A stretch of DNA of 64,000 bases. Source: Nitrogeniibacter aestuarii (GTDB taxonomy: Bacteria > Pseudomonadota > Gammaproteobacteria > Burkholderiales > Rhodocyclaceae). Location of the stretch: positions 3,926,001-3,990,000 of the forward strand of contig NZ_CP071321.1 of assembly GCF_017309585.1 (NCBI RefSeq), given 5' to 3'. This document shows, in pieces, positions 15,019-23,781 of this stretch. How positions within the stretch are numbered: the first letter of the stretch is position 1; each line of letters opens with the position of its first letter. The notes under the pieces are model-generated. The model was not told the origin of the DNA, searched no databases, and saw only the letters and a list, made by a program, of their open reading frames with translations. A program made the position numbers and the translations under genes.

Positions 15019-16209
15019 TTACTCGATCACTTTTGCAACGACGCCGGCGCCGACGGTACGGCCACCTTCGCGAATTGCAAAACGCAGACCTTCTTCCATG
15101 GCGATCGGGGCGATCAACTTCACGGTGATCGACACGTTATCACCCGGCATGACCATCTCGGTGCCTTCGGGCAGCACGATCGAACCGGTCACGTCCGTGG
15201 TACGGAAGTAGAACTGAGGGCGATAGTTGTTGAAGAACGGGGTGTGACGACCGCCCTCTTCCTTCGACAGCACATACACCTCACCCGTGAAGTGGGTGTG
15301 CGGGGTGATGGAGCCCGGCTTGGCCAGCACCTGACCACGCTCGACGTCTTCACGCTTGGTGCCGCGCAGCAGCACGCCCACGTTGTCGCCAGCCTGACCC
15401 TGATCCAGCAGCTTGCGGAACATTTCCACGCCAGTGCAGGTGGTCTTGACGGTGTCCTTGATACCCACGATTTCCAGTTCGTCGCCCACGGTCACGATGC
15501 CGCGTTCGACACGACCGGTCACCACGGTGCCGCGACCAGAGATCGAGAACACGTCTTCGATCGGCAGCAGGAACGGCTTGTCGATGGCACGCTCAGGCGT
15601 CGGGATGTAGCTATCCAGCGCAGCTGCCAGTTCCATGATGGCCGGCTCGCCGATCGGGGACTGGTCACCTTCCAGGGCCTTCAGTGCAGAACCCTTGATG
15701 ATGGGGATGTCGTCGCCCGGGAACTCGTACTTGGAGAGCAGTTCGCGAACTTCCATCTCCACCAGCTCGAGCAGCTCTTCGTCATCGACCATGTCGCACT
15801 TGTTCAGGAACACGATGATGTACGGAACGCCAACCTGACGGGCCAGCAGGATGTGTTCGCGGGTCTGCGGCATCGGGCCGTCAGCGGCGGAACACACCAG
15901 AATCGCGCCGTCCATCTGGGCGGCACCAGTAATCATGTTCTTCACGTAATCGGCGTGACCCGGGCAGTCAACGTGAGCGTAGTGACGGCTTTCGGTCTCG
16001 TACTCGACGTGTGCGGTGTTGATCGTGATACCACGCGCCTTCTCTTCGGGCGCGCTGTCGATCGCTGCATAGTCCTTGGCTTCGCCACCGAACTTGGCGG
16101 TCAGCACCGTGGTGATGGCGGCCGTCAGCGTGGTCTTGCCATGGTCAACGTGACCAATCGTGCCAACGTTCACGTGCGGCTTGTTACGCTCAAACTTTCC
16201 CTTAGCCAT
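15019..16209 (-). CDS. tuf: Elongation factor Tu (copy 1, str-operon copy)
   Basis: A 396-residue EF-Tu. G-domain motifs are GHVDHGKT (P-loop), DCPGHADY and NKCD; beta-barrel domains II and III follow and the protein ends VGAGVVAKVIE. It delivers aminoacyl-tRNA to the ribosome. It lies 33 bases after fusA. The protein is identical to that of the second copy at 31585-32775, and the DNA differs only in a short silent patch near the 3' end. Confidence 0.98.
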   Translation of the reverse strand: MAKGKFERNKPHVNVGTIGHVDHGKTTLTAAITTVLTAKFGGEAKDYAAIDSAPEEKARGITINTAHVEYETESRHYAHVDCPGHADYVKNMITGAAQMDGAILVCSAADGPMPQTREHILLARQVGVPYIIVFLNKCDMVDDEELLELVEMEVRELLSKYEFPGDDIPIIKGSALKALEGDQSPIGEPAIMELAAALDSYIPTPERAIDKPFLLPIEDVFSISGRGTVVTGRVERGIVTVGDELEIVGIKDTVKTTCTGVEMFRKLLDQGQAGDNVGVLLRGTKREDVERGQVLAKPGSITPHTHFTGEVYVLSKEEGGRHTPFFNNYRPQFYFRTTDVTGSIVLPEGTEMVMPGDNVSITVKLIAPIAMEEGLRFAIREGGRTVGAGVVAKVIE

Positions 16210-16242
16210 TATTGCTTCCTTGATTTCCTGAAAATTTCGAAA

Positions 16243-18336
16243 TTACTTCTTGTTAATCACGGCATCGGCGACGTTTTTCGGCGCCTCGGAGTAGTGCTTG
16301 AACTCCATGGAGTAGGTCGCACGACCTTGCGTCAGCGAACGCAGCGAAGTGGCATAGCCAAACATCTCGGCCAGCGGCACTTCTGCACGGATACCCTTCA
16401 TGTTGCCAGCGATGTCGTCCATACCCTGAACGATACCGCGGCGGCCGGACAGGTCGCCCATGACGTTACCCATGAATTCTTCCGGCGTCTCCACCTCGAC
16501 AGCCATCATCGGCTCAAGCAGCACCGGGTTTGCCTTGCGCATGGCGTCCTTGAAGGCCATCGAACCGGCCATCTTGAACGCGTTTTCGTTCGAATCGACA
16601 TCGTGATAGGAACCGAAGACCAGCGTGACCTTGACGTCGACAACCGGGAAACCGGCCAGCACGCCATTCGGCAACGTGTCCTGGATACCACGATCAACCG
16701 CAGGGATGTATTCGCGCGGCACCACACCGCCCTTGATAGCGTCGATGAATTCGTAGCCCTTACCCGTTTCGTTCGGCTCCAGCTTGATCACAACGTGACC
16801 ATACTGACCGCGACCACCGGACTGCTTGACGAACTTGCCTTCCTGTTCAACGGTGGAGCGAATCGCCTCGCGATAAGCCACTTGAGGCGCACCCACGTTT
16901 GCCTCGACGTTGAATTCGCGCTTCATCCGGTCCACGATGATCTCAAGGTGCAGCTCACCCATACCAGAGATGATGGTCTGACCAGACTCTTCATCCGTAC
17001 GCACACGGAAGGAAGGATCCTCCTGGGCGAGTCGCGACAGGGCGAGACCCATCTTTTCCTGGTCGCTCTTGGTTTTCGGCTCGACCGCGACGTGAATCAC
17101 CGGATCCGGGAACTCCATACGCTCAAGGATGATGGGCGCAGCCGGATCGCACAGGGTTTCACCCGTGGTCACTTCTTTCAGGCCCACTGCAGCCGCGATA
17201 TCACCTGCGCGGACTTCCTTGATCTCCTGACGATCATTGGCGTGCATCTGCAGCAAACGGCCAATACGATCCTTCTTGCCTTTGATCGAGTTCAGCACGG
17301 TATCGCCGGAATTGAGAACACCGGAGTACACGCGAATGAACGTCAGCTGCCCCACAAACGGATCCGTCATCAGCTTGAACGCCAACGCCGAGAACTTCTC
17401 GTCATCGCTCGACTTGCGGGTCGCCTCGTTACCGTCGTCATCGATACCTTGCACCGCCGGGACTTCGGTCGGGTTCGGCATGAATTCGATCACTGCGTCG
17501 AGCATGCGCTGCACACCCTTGTTCTTGAATGCAGTGCCGCACAGCATCGGCTGGATTTCGCAGGCGATCGTGCGCTTGCGCAAACCGGCGACGATCTGCT
17601 CTTCGCTCAATTCTCCGCCTTCGAGGTAAATATCCATGAGCTCTTCGGAGGCCTCAGCAGCTGCCTCAACCATCTGCTCGCGATATTCAGCTGCCTTATC
17701 CGCCAGATCCGCCGGGATATCGACATACTCGAACTTGGAACCCATTGAAGCGTCATCCCAGATGATCGCTTTCATCTTGACCAGATCGACCACGCCGGCA
17801 AAGTTTTCTTCAGCACCGATCGGCAACACCACCGGAACCGGGTTCGCCTTCAGCCGCGTCTTCATCTGCTCAACAACCTTGTAGAAGTCGGCACCCTGGC
17901 GGTCCATCTTGTTCACGAAGGCAAGACGAGGCACACGATACTTGGTCGCTTGACGCCACACCGTTTCGGATTGAGGCTGAACACCACCCACCGCGCAATA
18001 AACCATGCACGCACCATCAAGCACACGCATGGAACGCTCCACCTCGATGGTGAAATCGACGTGCCCCGGGGTGTCAATAATATTGATGCGATGCTCCGGC
18101 AAGGACAGATCCATGCCTTTCCAGAAGCAGGTCGTCGCAGCGGAGGTAATGGTAATACCGCGCTCCTGCTCCTGCGCCATCCAGTCCATGGTGGCCACAC
18201 CATCATGAACCTCACCGATCTTGTGGTTCACACCGGTATAGAAAAGGATACGCTCGGTCGTGGTGGTCTTGCCGGCGTCAATGTGCGCGGAGATACCGAT
18301 ATTGCGGTAGCGCTCGATAGGAGTTTTGCGGGCCAC
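16243..18336 (-). CDS. fusA: Elongation factor G
   Basis: A 697-residue translocation GTPase, MARKTPIERYRNIGISAHID, with the P-loop AHIDAGKTT at about 17-25, DTPGHVDF and NKMDR motifs, and the later EF-G domains up to NVADAVINKK. It drives tRNA-mRNA translocation and, with RRF, ribosome recycling. It is separated from rpsG by a strong intrinsic terminator, so an independent promoter or regulated read-through is needed; no clear promoter was found in the 109-base gap. Confidence 0.98.
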   Translation of the reverse strand: MARKTPIERYRNIGISAHIDAGKTTTTERILFYTGVNHKIGEVHDGVATMDWMAQEQERGITITSAATTCFWKGMDLSLPEHRINIIDTPGHVDFTIEVERSMRVLDGACMVYCAVGGVQPQSETVWRQATKYRVPRLAFVNKMDRQGADFYKVVEQMKTRLKANPVPVVLPIGAEENFAGVVDLVKMKAIIWDDASMGSKFEYVDIPADLADKAAEYREQMVEAAAEASEELMDIYLEGGELSEEQIVAGLRKRTIACEIQPMLCGTAFKNKGVQRMLDAVIEFMPNPTEVPAVQGIDDDGNEATRKSSDDEKFSALAFKLMTDPFVGQLTFIRVYSGVLNSGDTVLNSIKGKKDRIGRLLQMHANDRQEIKEVRAGDIAAAVGLKEVTTGETLCDPAAPIILERMEFPDPVIHVAVEPKTKSDQEKMGLALSRLAQEDPSFRVRTDEESGQTIISGMGELHLEIIVDRMKREFNVEANVGAPQVAYREAIRSTVEQEGKFVKQSGGRGQYGHVVIKLEPNETGKGYEFIDAIKGGVVPREYIPAVDRGIQDTLPNGVLAGFPVVDVKVTLVFGSYHDVDSNENAFKMAGSMAFKDAMRKANPVLLEPMMAVEVETPEEFMGNVMGDLSGRRGIVQGMDDIAGNMKGIRAEVPLAEMFGYATSLRSLTQGRATYSMEFKHYSEAPKNVADAVINKK

Positions 18337-18395
18337 GGTGTTGTCCTGCCTAGTTAAATCGCCAAAAGGATGCGATTTTCATTCCAAACGATGAC

Positions 18396-18428
18396 AAAAA
18401 GTCGAGCCCCCTCACATGGGGGCTCGAC
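18396..18428 (-). terminator. Intrinsic terminator between rpsG and fusA
   Basis: A perfect 11-pair stem (GTCGAGCCCCC / GGGGGCTCGAC, 6-base loop) followed by five T on the - strand. It is a textbook intrinsic terminator lying inside the str operon, directly after rpsG. Confidence 0.85.
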
Positions 18429-18445
18429 TCACTGATACTTGTGAA

Positions 18446-18916
18446 TCAGAAGCGGTAGTGCGAGAAAGCCTTGTTGGCTTCAGCCATGCGGTGAACTTCT
18501 TCGCGCTTCTTCATGGCAGAGCCGCGACCTTCAGCAGCTTCCAGCAGCTCACCAGCCAGGCGCTGAGCCATGGACTTCTCGGCGCGCTTGCGCGCAGCTT
18601 CACGCAACCAACGCATGGACAGCGCCATACGGCGGGAAGGGCGAACTTCAACTGGCACCTGGTAGTTTGCACCACCAACACGACGGCTCTTGACCTCAAC
18701 CACCGGCTTCACATTACCGAGAGCGGTTGAGAACACCTCAAGCGGATCCTTGCCGGACTTGCTGGAGATGGCATCAAAGGCACCATAGACGATACGCTCA
18801 GCAACGGCCTTCTTGCCGTCCTGCATGATGACACTAATAAACTTGGACACATCCTGACTACCGAATTTCGGGTCAGGCAGGATTTCCCGCTTGGGAACTT
18901 CGCGACGACGGGGCAT
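18446..18916 (-). CDS. rpsG: 30S ribosomal protein S7
   Basis: A 156-residue S7 starting MPRRREVPKREILPDPKFGS, with the conserved GGANYQVPVEVRPSRRMALS and the C-terminal AHRMAEANKAFSHYRF-like end. S7 nucleates assembly of the 3' major domain of 16S rRNA, and in E. coli represses its own operon. It follows rpsL by 36 bases. Confidence 0.98.
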   Translation of the reverse strand: MPRRREVPKREILPDPKFGSQDVSKFISVIMQDGKKAVAERIVYGAFDAISSKSGKDPLEVFSTALGNVKPVVEVKSRRVGGANYQVPVEVRPSRRMALSMRWLREAARKRAEKSMAQRLAGELLEAAEGRGSAMKKREEVHRMAEANKAFSHYRF

Positions 18917-18952
18917 GACGATCTTCCTTCAGATTCTTGTGTGAGCCAACAA

Positions 18953-19330
18953 TCAGGCTTGCTTCGGACGCTTTGCGCCGTACTTGGAGCGCGACTGCTT
19001 GCGATCCTTCACGCCTTGCAGATCGAGCGAACCGCGCACGATGTGATAGCGCACACCCGGCAGATCCTTCACACGACCACCACGAATCAGGACCACGGAG
19101 TGCTCCTGCAGGTTGTGACCTTCACCGCCGATATACGAGATCACCTCGTAACCATTGGTCAGGCGCACCTTGGCGACCTTACGAAGCGCAGAGTTCGGCT
19201 TCTTAGGCGTCGTGGTGTAGACGCGGGTGCACACGCCACGCTTCTGCGGGCAGGCTTCCAGCGCCGGGACGTTGCTTTTGACAACGGCGGATTTCCGCGG
19301 CTTGCGGACGAGCTGATTGATTGTTGGCAT
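18953..19330 (-). CDS. rpsL: 30S ribosomal protein S12
   Basis: A 125-residue S12, MPTINQLVRKPRKSAVVKSN. Lys43 (TTPKKPNSALRK) and Lys88 (GGRVKDLPGVRYH) have the wild-type, streptomycin-sensitive identities. S12 monitors codon-anticodon pairing at the A site. The ATG at 19330 matches the family start; an in-frame start six codons upstream overlaps the leader hairpin. First gene of the str operon. Confidence 0.97.
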   Translation of the reverse strand: MPTINQLVRKPRKSAVVKSNVPALEACPQKRGVCTRVYTTTPKKPNSALRKVAKVRLTNGYEVISYIGGEGHNLQEHSVVLIRGGRVKDLPGVRYHIVRGSLDLQGVKDRKQSRSKYGAKRPKQA

Positions 19331-19346
19331 AGCTTGAGAATTTCCC

Positions 19347-19379
19347 AAAAAACCGAGGCAGCCACTCGGGCCGCCTCGG
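19347..19379 (-). terminator. Attenuator-like terminator in the rpsL leader
   Basis: On the - strand CCGAGGCGGCC and GGCTGCCTCGG form an 11-pair stem with one G-U pair, followed by TTTTTT. It ends 16 bases before the rpsL ATG and lies downstream of the rpsL promoter, so it could act as a transcriptional attenuator of the str operon or end rpoC read-through. Confidence 0.75.
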
Positions 19380-19435
19380 GCGGTTTATTCCGGCTGCAAC
19401 TGACTACGATTGGCCAGTCTACAAAAAGAGGCCGG

Positions 19436-19465
19436 ATTTTAACGCTGGTTTCTAATAAAGGTCAA
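19436..19465 (-). promoter_or_regulatory. Sigma-70 promoter of the str operon (rpsL)
   Basis: On the - strand TTGACC (-35) and TAAAAT (-10) are 18 bases apart. The -35 box contains the TGA stop codon of rpoC (19462-19464). The leader to rpsL is about 100 bases and contains the attenuator-like hairpin. Confidence 0.65.
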
Positions 19466-22400
19466 CTAGTCGGTGCATCTTCCTGCGGGAGGTCGATGAT
19501 GATTTCCTCACCTTCGGCCCATGCATGCTGCCCACCCAGGTCTTCCCCTTCGTTCTGAGCACGTCGATTGCGGTGGTATGCCAAGCCGGTGCCGGCCGGG
19601 ATGAGACGCCCCACAATCACGTTTTCCTTCAAACCACGCAGCTCGTCGCGCTTACCCATAATGGCAGCCTCGGTGAGGACGCGGGTCGTTTCCTGGAAGG
19701 ACGCCGCTGAAATGAACGAGTCGGTCGAGAGCGATGCCTTGGTGATACCGAGGAGCACGTACTCATACCGCGCCGGCAGCTTGCCTTCGGCTTCCATCTT
19801 GTCGTTTTCGTCCAGCACTTCGGAACGCTCGACCTGCTCTTCGCGAATGAAACGGGTATCGCCGGAATCGATGATGACCACACGACGCAGCATCTGGCGA
19901 ACAATCACCTCAATGTGCTTGTCGTTGATCTTCACACCCTGCAGACGGTACACGTCCTGCACTTCATCGATGATATAGCGAGCCAGCGCTTCGACGCCCT
20001 GCAGGCGCAGGATGTCATGCGGGTCCGCAGGACCATCGACGATCGCCTCACCCTTGTTCACCACCTGACCGTCGTGCACCATCACGTGCTTGTCCTTCGG
20101 AATCAGGAACTCGTGCGAGTTGCCGTCCGGCTCGGTGATCACGAGACGCTGCTTGCCTTTGGTTTCCTTGCCGAAGGACATGGTGCCGGTGTACTCGGCG
20201 AGCACGCCGGCGTCTTTCGGAGAACGGGCTTCGAACAGCTCGGCCACACGCGGCAGACCACCGGTGATATCGCGGGTTTTCGCAGATTCCTGCGGGATGC
20301 GAGCGAGAATTTCACCCACGTCGATCTTCTGACCGTCCTTGACGGCGATAATCGAGCCCACCTGGAAGGTCATGGCAACGGCGTGATCCGTGCCGGCGAT
20401 CATGACTTCCTGACCGTTGTCGTCGAACAGTTTCACCTGCGGACGTGCGCCCTTGGACTGCGTGCTCGAGCCGCGTTTGGCATCGATCACGACCAGGGTC
20501 GACAGACCCGTGACATCGTCGATCTGCTTGGCAACGGTCACGCCTTCTTCCACGTTCTCGAACTTCACCGTACCGGCGTATTCGGTCACCACCGGGCGGG
20601 TGTGCGGATCCCATGTCGCAAGCTGCTGGCCGGCCTTGACGGTATCACCATCGTTGACCTGAAGGGTCGCACCGTACGGCACCTTGTGACGCTCACGCTC
20701 ACGACCCATATCGTCGGCCACCAGCACTTCCGCCGAACGCGCGATGATGATCTTTTCGCCCTTGGCATTGGTCACGTAACGCATGTTCTGCGTGAAGCGG
20801 ATCGAGCCGGCCGACTTGGATTCCACCGAGCTTGCAGCGGCCGCACGAGATGCGGCACCACCCACGTGGAAGGTCCGCATGGTGAGCTGGGTACCCGGCT
20901 CACCAATCGACTGCGCAGCAATCACGCCCACCGCTTCACCGCTATTGACCAGGGAACCACGTCCCAGATCGCGACCGTAGCACTTCGCACACAGACCATA
21001 GCGGGTTTCACACGTGAGCGGTGTCCGCACACGCACTTCGTCAATACCCAGGCTCTCGATCAGCTCACACGCGGCTTCGTCGATCAGGGTGCCCTGCTCA
21101 AGCACCGTTTCCTGACTGTCTGGATTGACCACATCTTCGGCGGTCACGCGGCCAAGAATACGATCACGCAATGGCTCGATGGTCTCGCCACCTTCGATGA
21201 GCGCCTTCTGATTGAAACCTTCGCGAGTACCGCAATCATCCTCGGTCACCACCAGATCCTGAGTCACGTCGACGAGACGACGAGTCAGGTAACCGGAGTT
21301 GGCGGTCTTCAGTGCCGTATCGGCCAGACCTTTACGCGCACCGTGGGTGGAGATGAAGTACTGAAGCACGTTCAGGCCTTCACGGAAGTTGGTGGTAATC
21401 GGTGTCTCGATAATCGAGCCATCCGGCTTCGCCATCAAGCCTCGCATCCCCGCCAGCTGTCGAATCTGTGCAGCTGAACCACGTGCACCGGAGTCGGCCA
21501 TCATGTAGATGGAATTGAACGACTCAAGCGCGGTGTCCTTCGGCTGCGGTTTGTCGACGCCACCGGCATAGACGGCTTTCCACCAGTCTTCGCGCGGCAG
21601 GTCGCCGAAGGTATCCTGCACCCGGTCCTTACCCAGCTGATCCATCATGGCCTTGGCCACCTGATCACCGGTGCGACCCCAGATATCAACCACCTTGTTG
21701 TAGCGCTCGCCGTCGGTCACAAGACCGGAGGCGTACTGCTCGGCAATTTCCTTCACCTCGTTTTCGGCTGCGTGGATGATGTCTTCCTTCTGGGTCGGGA
21801 CGAGCATGTCCTTGACCGCAATGGAAACACCAGCGCGCGTCGCGAGGCTGAAACCGAACTGCATCAGCTTGTCGGCAAAGACAACCGTTTCCTTCAGACC
21901 GCACTGGCGGAAGGAATGGTTGATCAGTTTGGAGATCTCTTTCTTCTTCAGCGGTTTGTCGATGAACTTGAAGGGCAGACCCGCAGGAAGAATCTCTGAG
22001 AGCAGCGCGCGGCCCGCCGTTGTTTCGTGGCGCACGATCTTCTCGACGCGTTCCCCCTCTTCGGTCAGATCGACTTCCTTGATACGCACGGTAATCCGGG
22101 CGTGCAGAGAAATCTTGCCGGACTCATAGGCACGCTTGACCTCGGAGATATCGGTCATGATCATGCCTTCGCCCCGCTCGCCAATACCCTCACGGGTGGC
22201 GTAGTAGAGACCCAGCACCACGTCCTGCGACGGCACGATGATCGGTTCGCCATTGGCCGGGGAGATCACGTTATTGGACGCCAGCATCAGGGTGCGGGCT
22301 TCCATCTGGGCTTCGAGGGACAGCGGCACGTGCACAGCCATCTGGTCACCGTCGAAGTCGGCGTTGAACGCGGCACAGACCAGCGGGTGCAGCTGAATGG

Positions 22401-23742
22401 CCTTCCCTTCGATCAGCACCGGCTCAAAGGCCTGAATACCCAGTCGGTGCAGGGTCGGCGCACGGTTCAGCATCACCGGATGCTCGCGGATGACATCTTC
22501 AAGGATGTCCCACACCACCGGCTCCTGGCTCTCGACCATTTTCTTGGCCTGCTTGATGGTCGTTGCCAGCCCCATCAATTCGAGCTTGTTGAAGATGAAC
22601 GGCTTGAACAGCTCGAGGGCCATCAGCTTGGGCAGACCACACTGGTGCAGCTTGAGCTGCGGGCCCACCACGATGACCGAACGACCCGAATAGTCGACAC
22701 GCTTACCAAGCAGGTTCTGACGGAAACGACCGCCCTTGCCCTTGATCATGTCGGCCAGCGACTTGAGCGGACGCTTGTTGGCGCCCGTCATGGCCTTGCC
22801 GCGGCGACCGTTGTCGAGCAGCGAGTCAACCGCTTCCTGAAGCATGCGCTTTTCGTTGCGCACGATGATCTCAGGCGCCTTGAGCTCGAGCAGACGCTTC
22901 AGACGGTTGTTCCGGTTGATGACGCGACGGTACAGATCGTTCAGATCCGAAGTCGCGAATCGGCCACCGTCCAGCGGCACCAGCGGACGCAGGTCCGGCG
23001 GTAGCACGGGCAGCACTTCCAGAATCATCCACTCGGGCTTGATACCGGATTGCTGGAAGGCCTCAAGCACCTTCAGGCGCTTGGAAAATTTCTTGATCTT
23101 GGCGTCAGAGCTGGTGGCTTCGAGTTCGCCGCGCAGCTTTTCGATTTCGAGGTTGACGTCCAGCGTGCGCAGCAGTTCGCGCACACCTTCCGCGCCCATG
23201 GCCGCGTCGAACTCGTCGCCGTACTCTTCCACCTTGGCAAGGTAATCGTCTTCGGTGAGCAGTTGCGCACGGTTGAGCGGCGTCATACCCGGCTCGACCA
23301 CCACGAACGCTTCGAAGTAGAGCACACGCTCAATGTCACGCAGGGTCATGTCGAGCACCATGCCAAGACGGCTTGGCAGGCTCTTCAGGAACCAGATGTG
23401 CGCGACTGGCGACGCCAGTTCGATATGGGCCATACGCTCGCGACGCACCTTCGAGAGCGTGACTTCAACACCACACTTCTCGCAAATGACGCCACGGTGC
23501 TTCAGGCGCTTGTACTTGCCGCACAGGCACTCGTAATCCTTGACCGGGCCGAAGATCTTGGCGCAGAACAGGCCGTCACGCTCGGGCTTGAACGTACGGT
23601 AGTTGATGGTCTCGGGCTTCTTGACTTCACCATACGACCAGGAACGGATCTTGTCCGGCGACGCGAGACCAATGGTGATCGCGTCGAACTCCTCCTCGTT
23701 GGGGAGGGTTTGCTTGAACAGGTCAGCGAGCAAACTTTTCAT
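19462..23742 (-). CDS. rpoC: DNA-directed RNA polymerase subunit beta'
   Basis: A 1426-residue beta' subunit. It has the N-terminal zinc-ribbon cysteines (CLCGKYKRLKHRGVICEKCG, about 70-88), the catalytic magnesium motif NADFDGDQMAVH at about 458-469, and the second zinc site (CETRYGLCAKCYGRDLGRGS) in the later half. Length is slightly above the 1407 residues of E. coli. It lies 39 bases after rpoB and forms the active centre of RNA polymerase with it. Confidence 0.98.
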   Translation of the reverse strand: MKSLLADLFKQTLPNEEEFDAITIGLASPDKIRSWSYGEVKKPETINYRTFKPERDGLFCAKIFGPVKDYECLCGKYKRLKHRGVICEKCGVEVTLSKVRRERMAHIELASPVAHIWFLKSLPSRLGMVLDMTLRDIERVLYFEAFVVVEPGMTPLNRAQLLTEDDYLAKVEEYGDEFDAAMGAEGVRELLRTLDVNLEIEKLRGELEATSSDAKIKKFSKRLKVLEAFQQSGIKPEWMILEVLPVLPPDLRPLVPLDGGRFATSDLNDLYRRVINRNNRLKRLLELKAPEIIVRNEKRMLQEAVDSLLDNGRRGKAMTGANKRPLKSLADMIKGKGGRFRQNLLGKRVDYSGRSVIVVGPQLKLHQCGLPKLMALELFKPFIFNKLELMGLATTIKQAKKMVESQEPVVWDILEDVIREHPVMLNRAPTLHRLGIQAFEPVLIEGKAIQLHPLVCAAFNADFDGDQMAVHVPLSLEAQMEARTLMLASNNVISPANGEPIIVPSQDVVLGLYYATREGIGERGEGMIMTDISEVKRAYESGKISLHARITVRIKEVDLTEEGERVEKIVRHETTAGRALLSEILPAGLPFKFIDKPLKKKEISKLINHSFRQCGLKETVVFADKLMQFGFSLATRAGVSIAVKDMLVPTQKEDIIHAAENEVKEIAEQYASGLVTDGERYNKVVDIWGRTGDQVAKAMMDQLGKDRVQDTFGDLPREDWWKAVYAGGVDKPQPKDTALESFNSIYMMADSGARGSAAQIRQLAGMRGLMAKPDGSIIETPITTNFREGLNVLQYFISTHGARKGLADTALKTANSGYLTRRLVDVTQDLVVTEDDCGTREGFNQKALIEGGETIEPLRDRILGRVTAEDVVNPDSQETVLEQGTLIDEAACELIESLGIDEVRVRTPLTCETRYGLCAKCYGRDLGRGSLVNSGEAVGVIAAQSIGEPGTQLTMRTFHVGGAASRAAAASSVESKSAGSIRFTQNMRYVTNAKGEKIIIARSAEVLVADDMGRERERHKVPYGATLQVNDGDTVKAGQQLATWDPHTRPVVTEYAGTVKFENVEEGVTVAKQIDDVTGLSTLVVIDAKRGSSTQSKGARPQVKLFDDNGQEVMIAGTDHAVAMTFQVGSIIAVKDGQKIDVGEILARIPQESAKTRDITGGLPRVAELFEARSPKDAGVLAEYTGTMSFGKETKGKQRLVITEPDGNSHEFLIPKDKHVMVHDGQVVNKGEAIVDGPADPHDILRLQGVEALARYIIDEVQDVYRLQGVKINDKHIEVIVRQMLRRVVIIDSGDTRFIREEQVERSEVLDENDKMEAEGKLPARYEYVLLGITKASLSTDSFISAASFQETTRVLTEAAIMGKRDELRGLKENVIVGRLIPAGTGLAYHRNRRAQNEGEDLGGQHAWAEGEEIIIDLPQEDAPTS

Positions 23743-23781
23743 GTATCACTCCATCCGATTGAGCATGTGAGCGCAATCGGC

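Noticed and set aside
15244..17748. 834-codon + strand frame opposite tuf and fusA, and a similar one opposite tuf copy 2 (31576-33213)
   Set aside because: Both are antisense to strongly conserved genes; the shared part is identical because the tuf genes are identical, not because it is coding.
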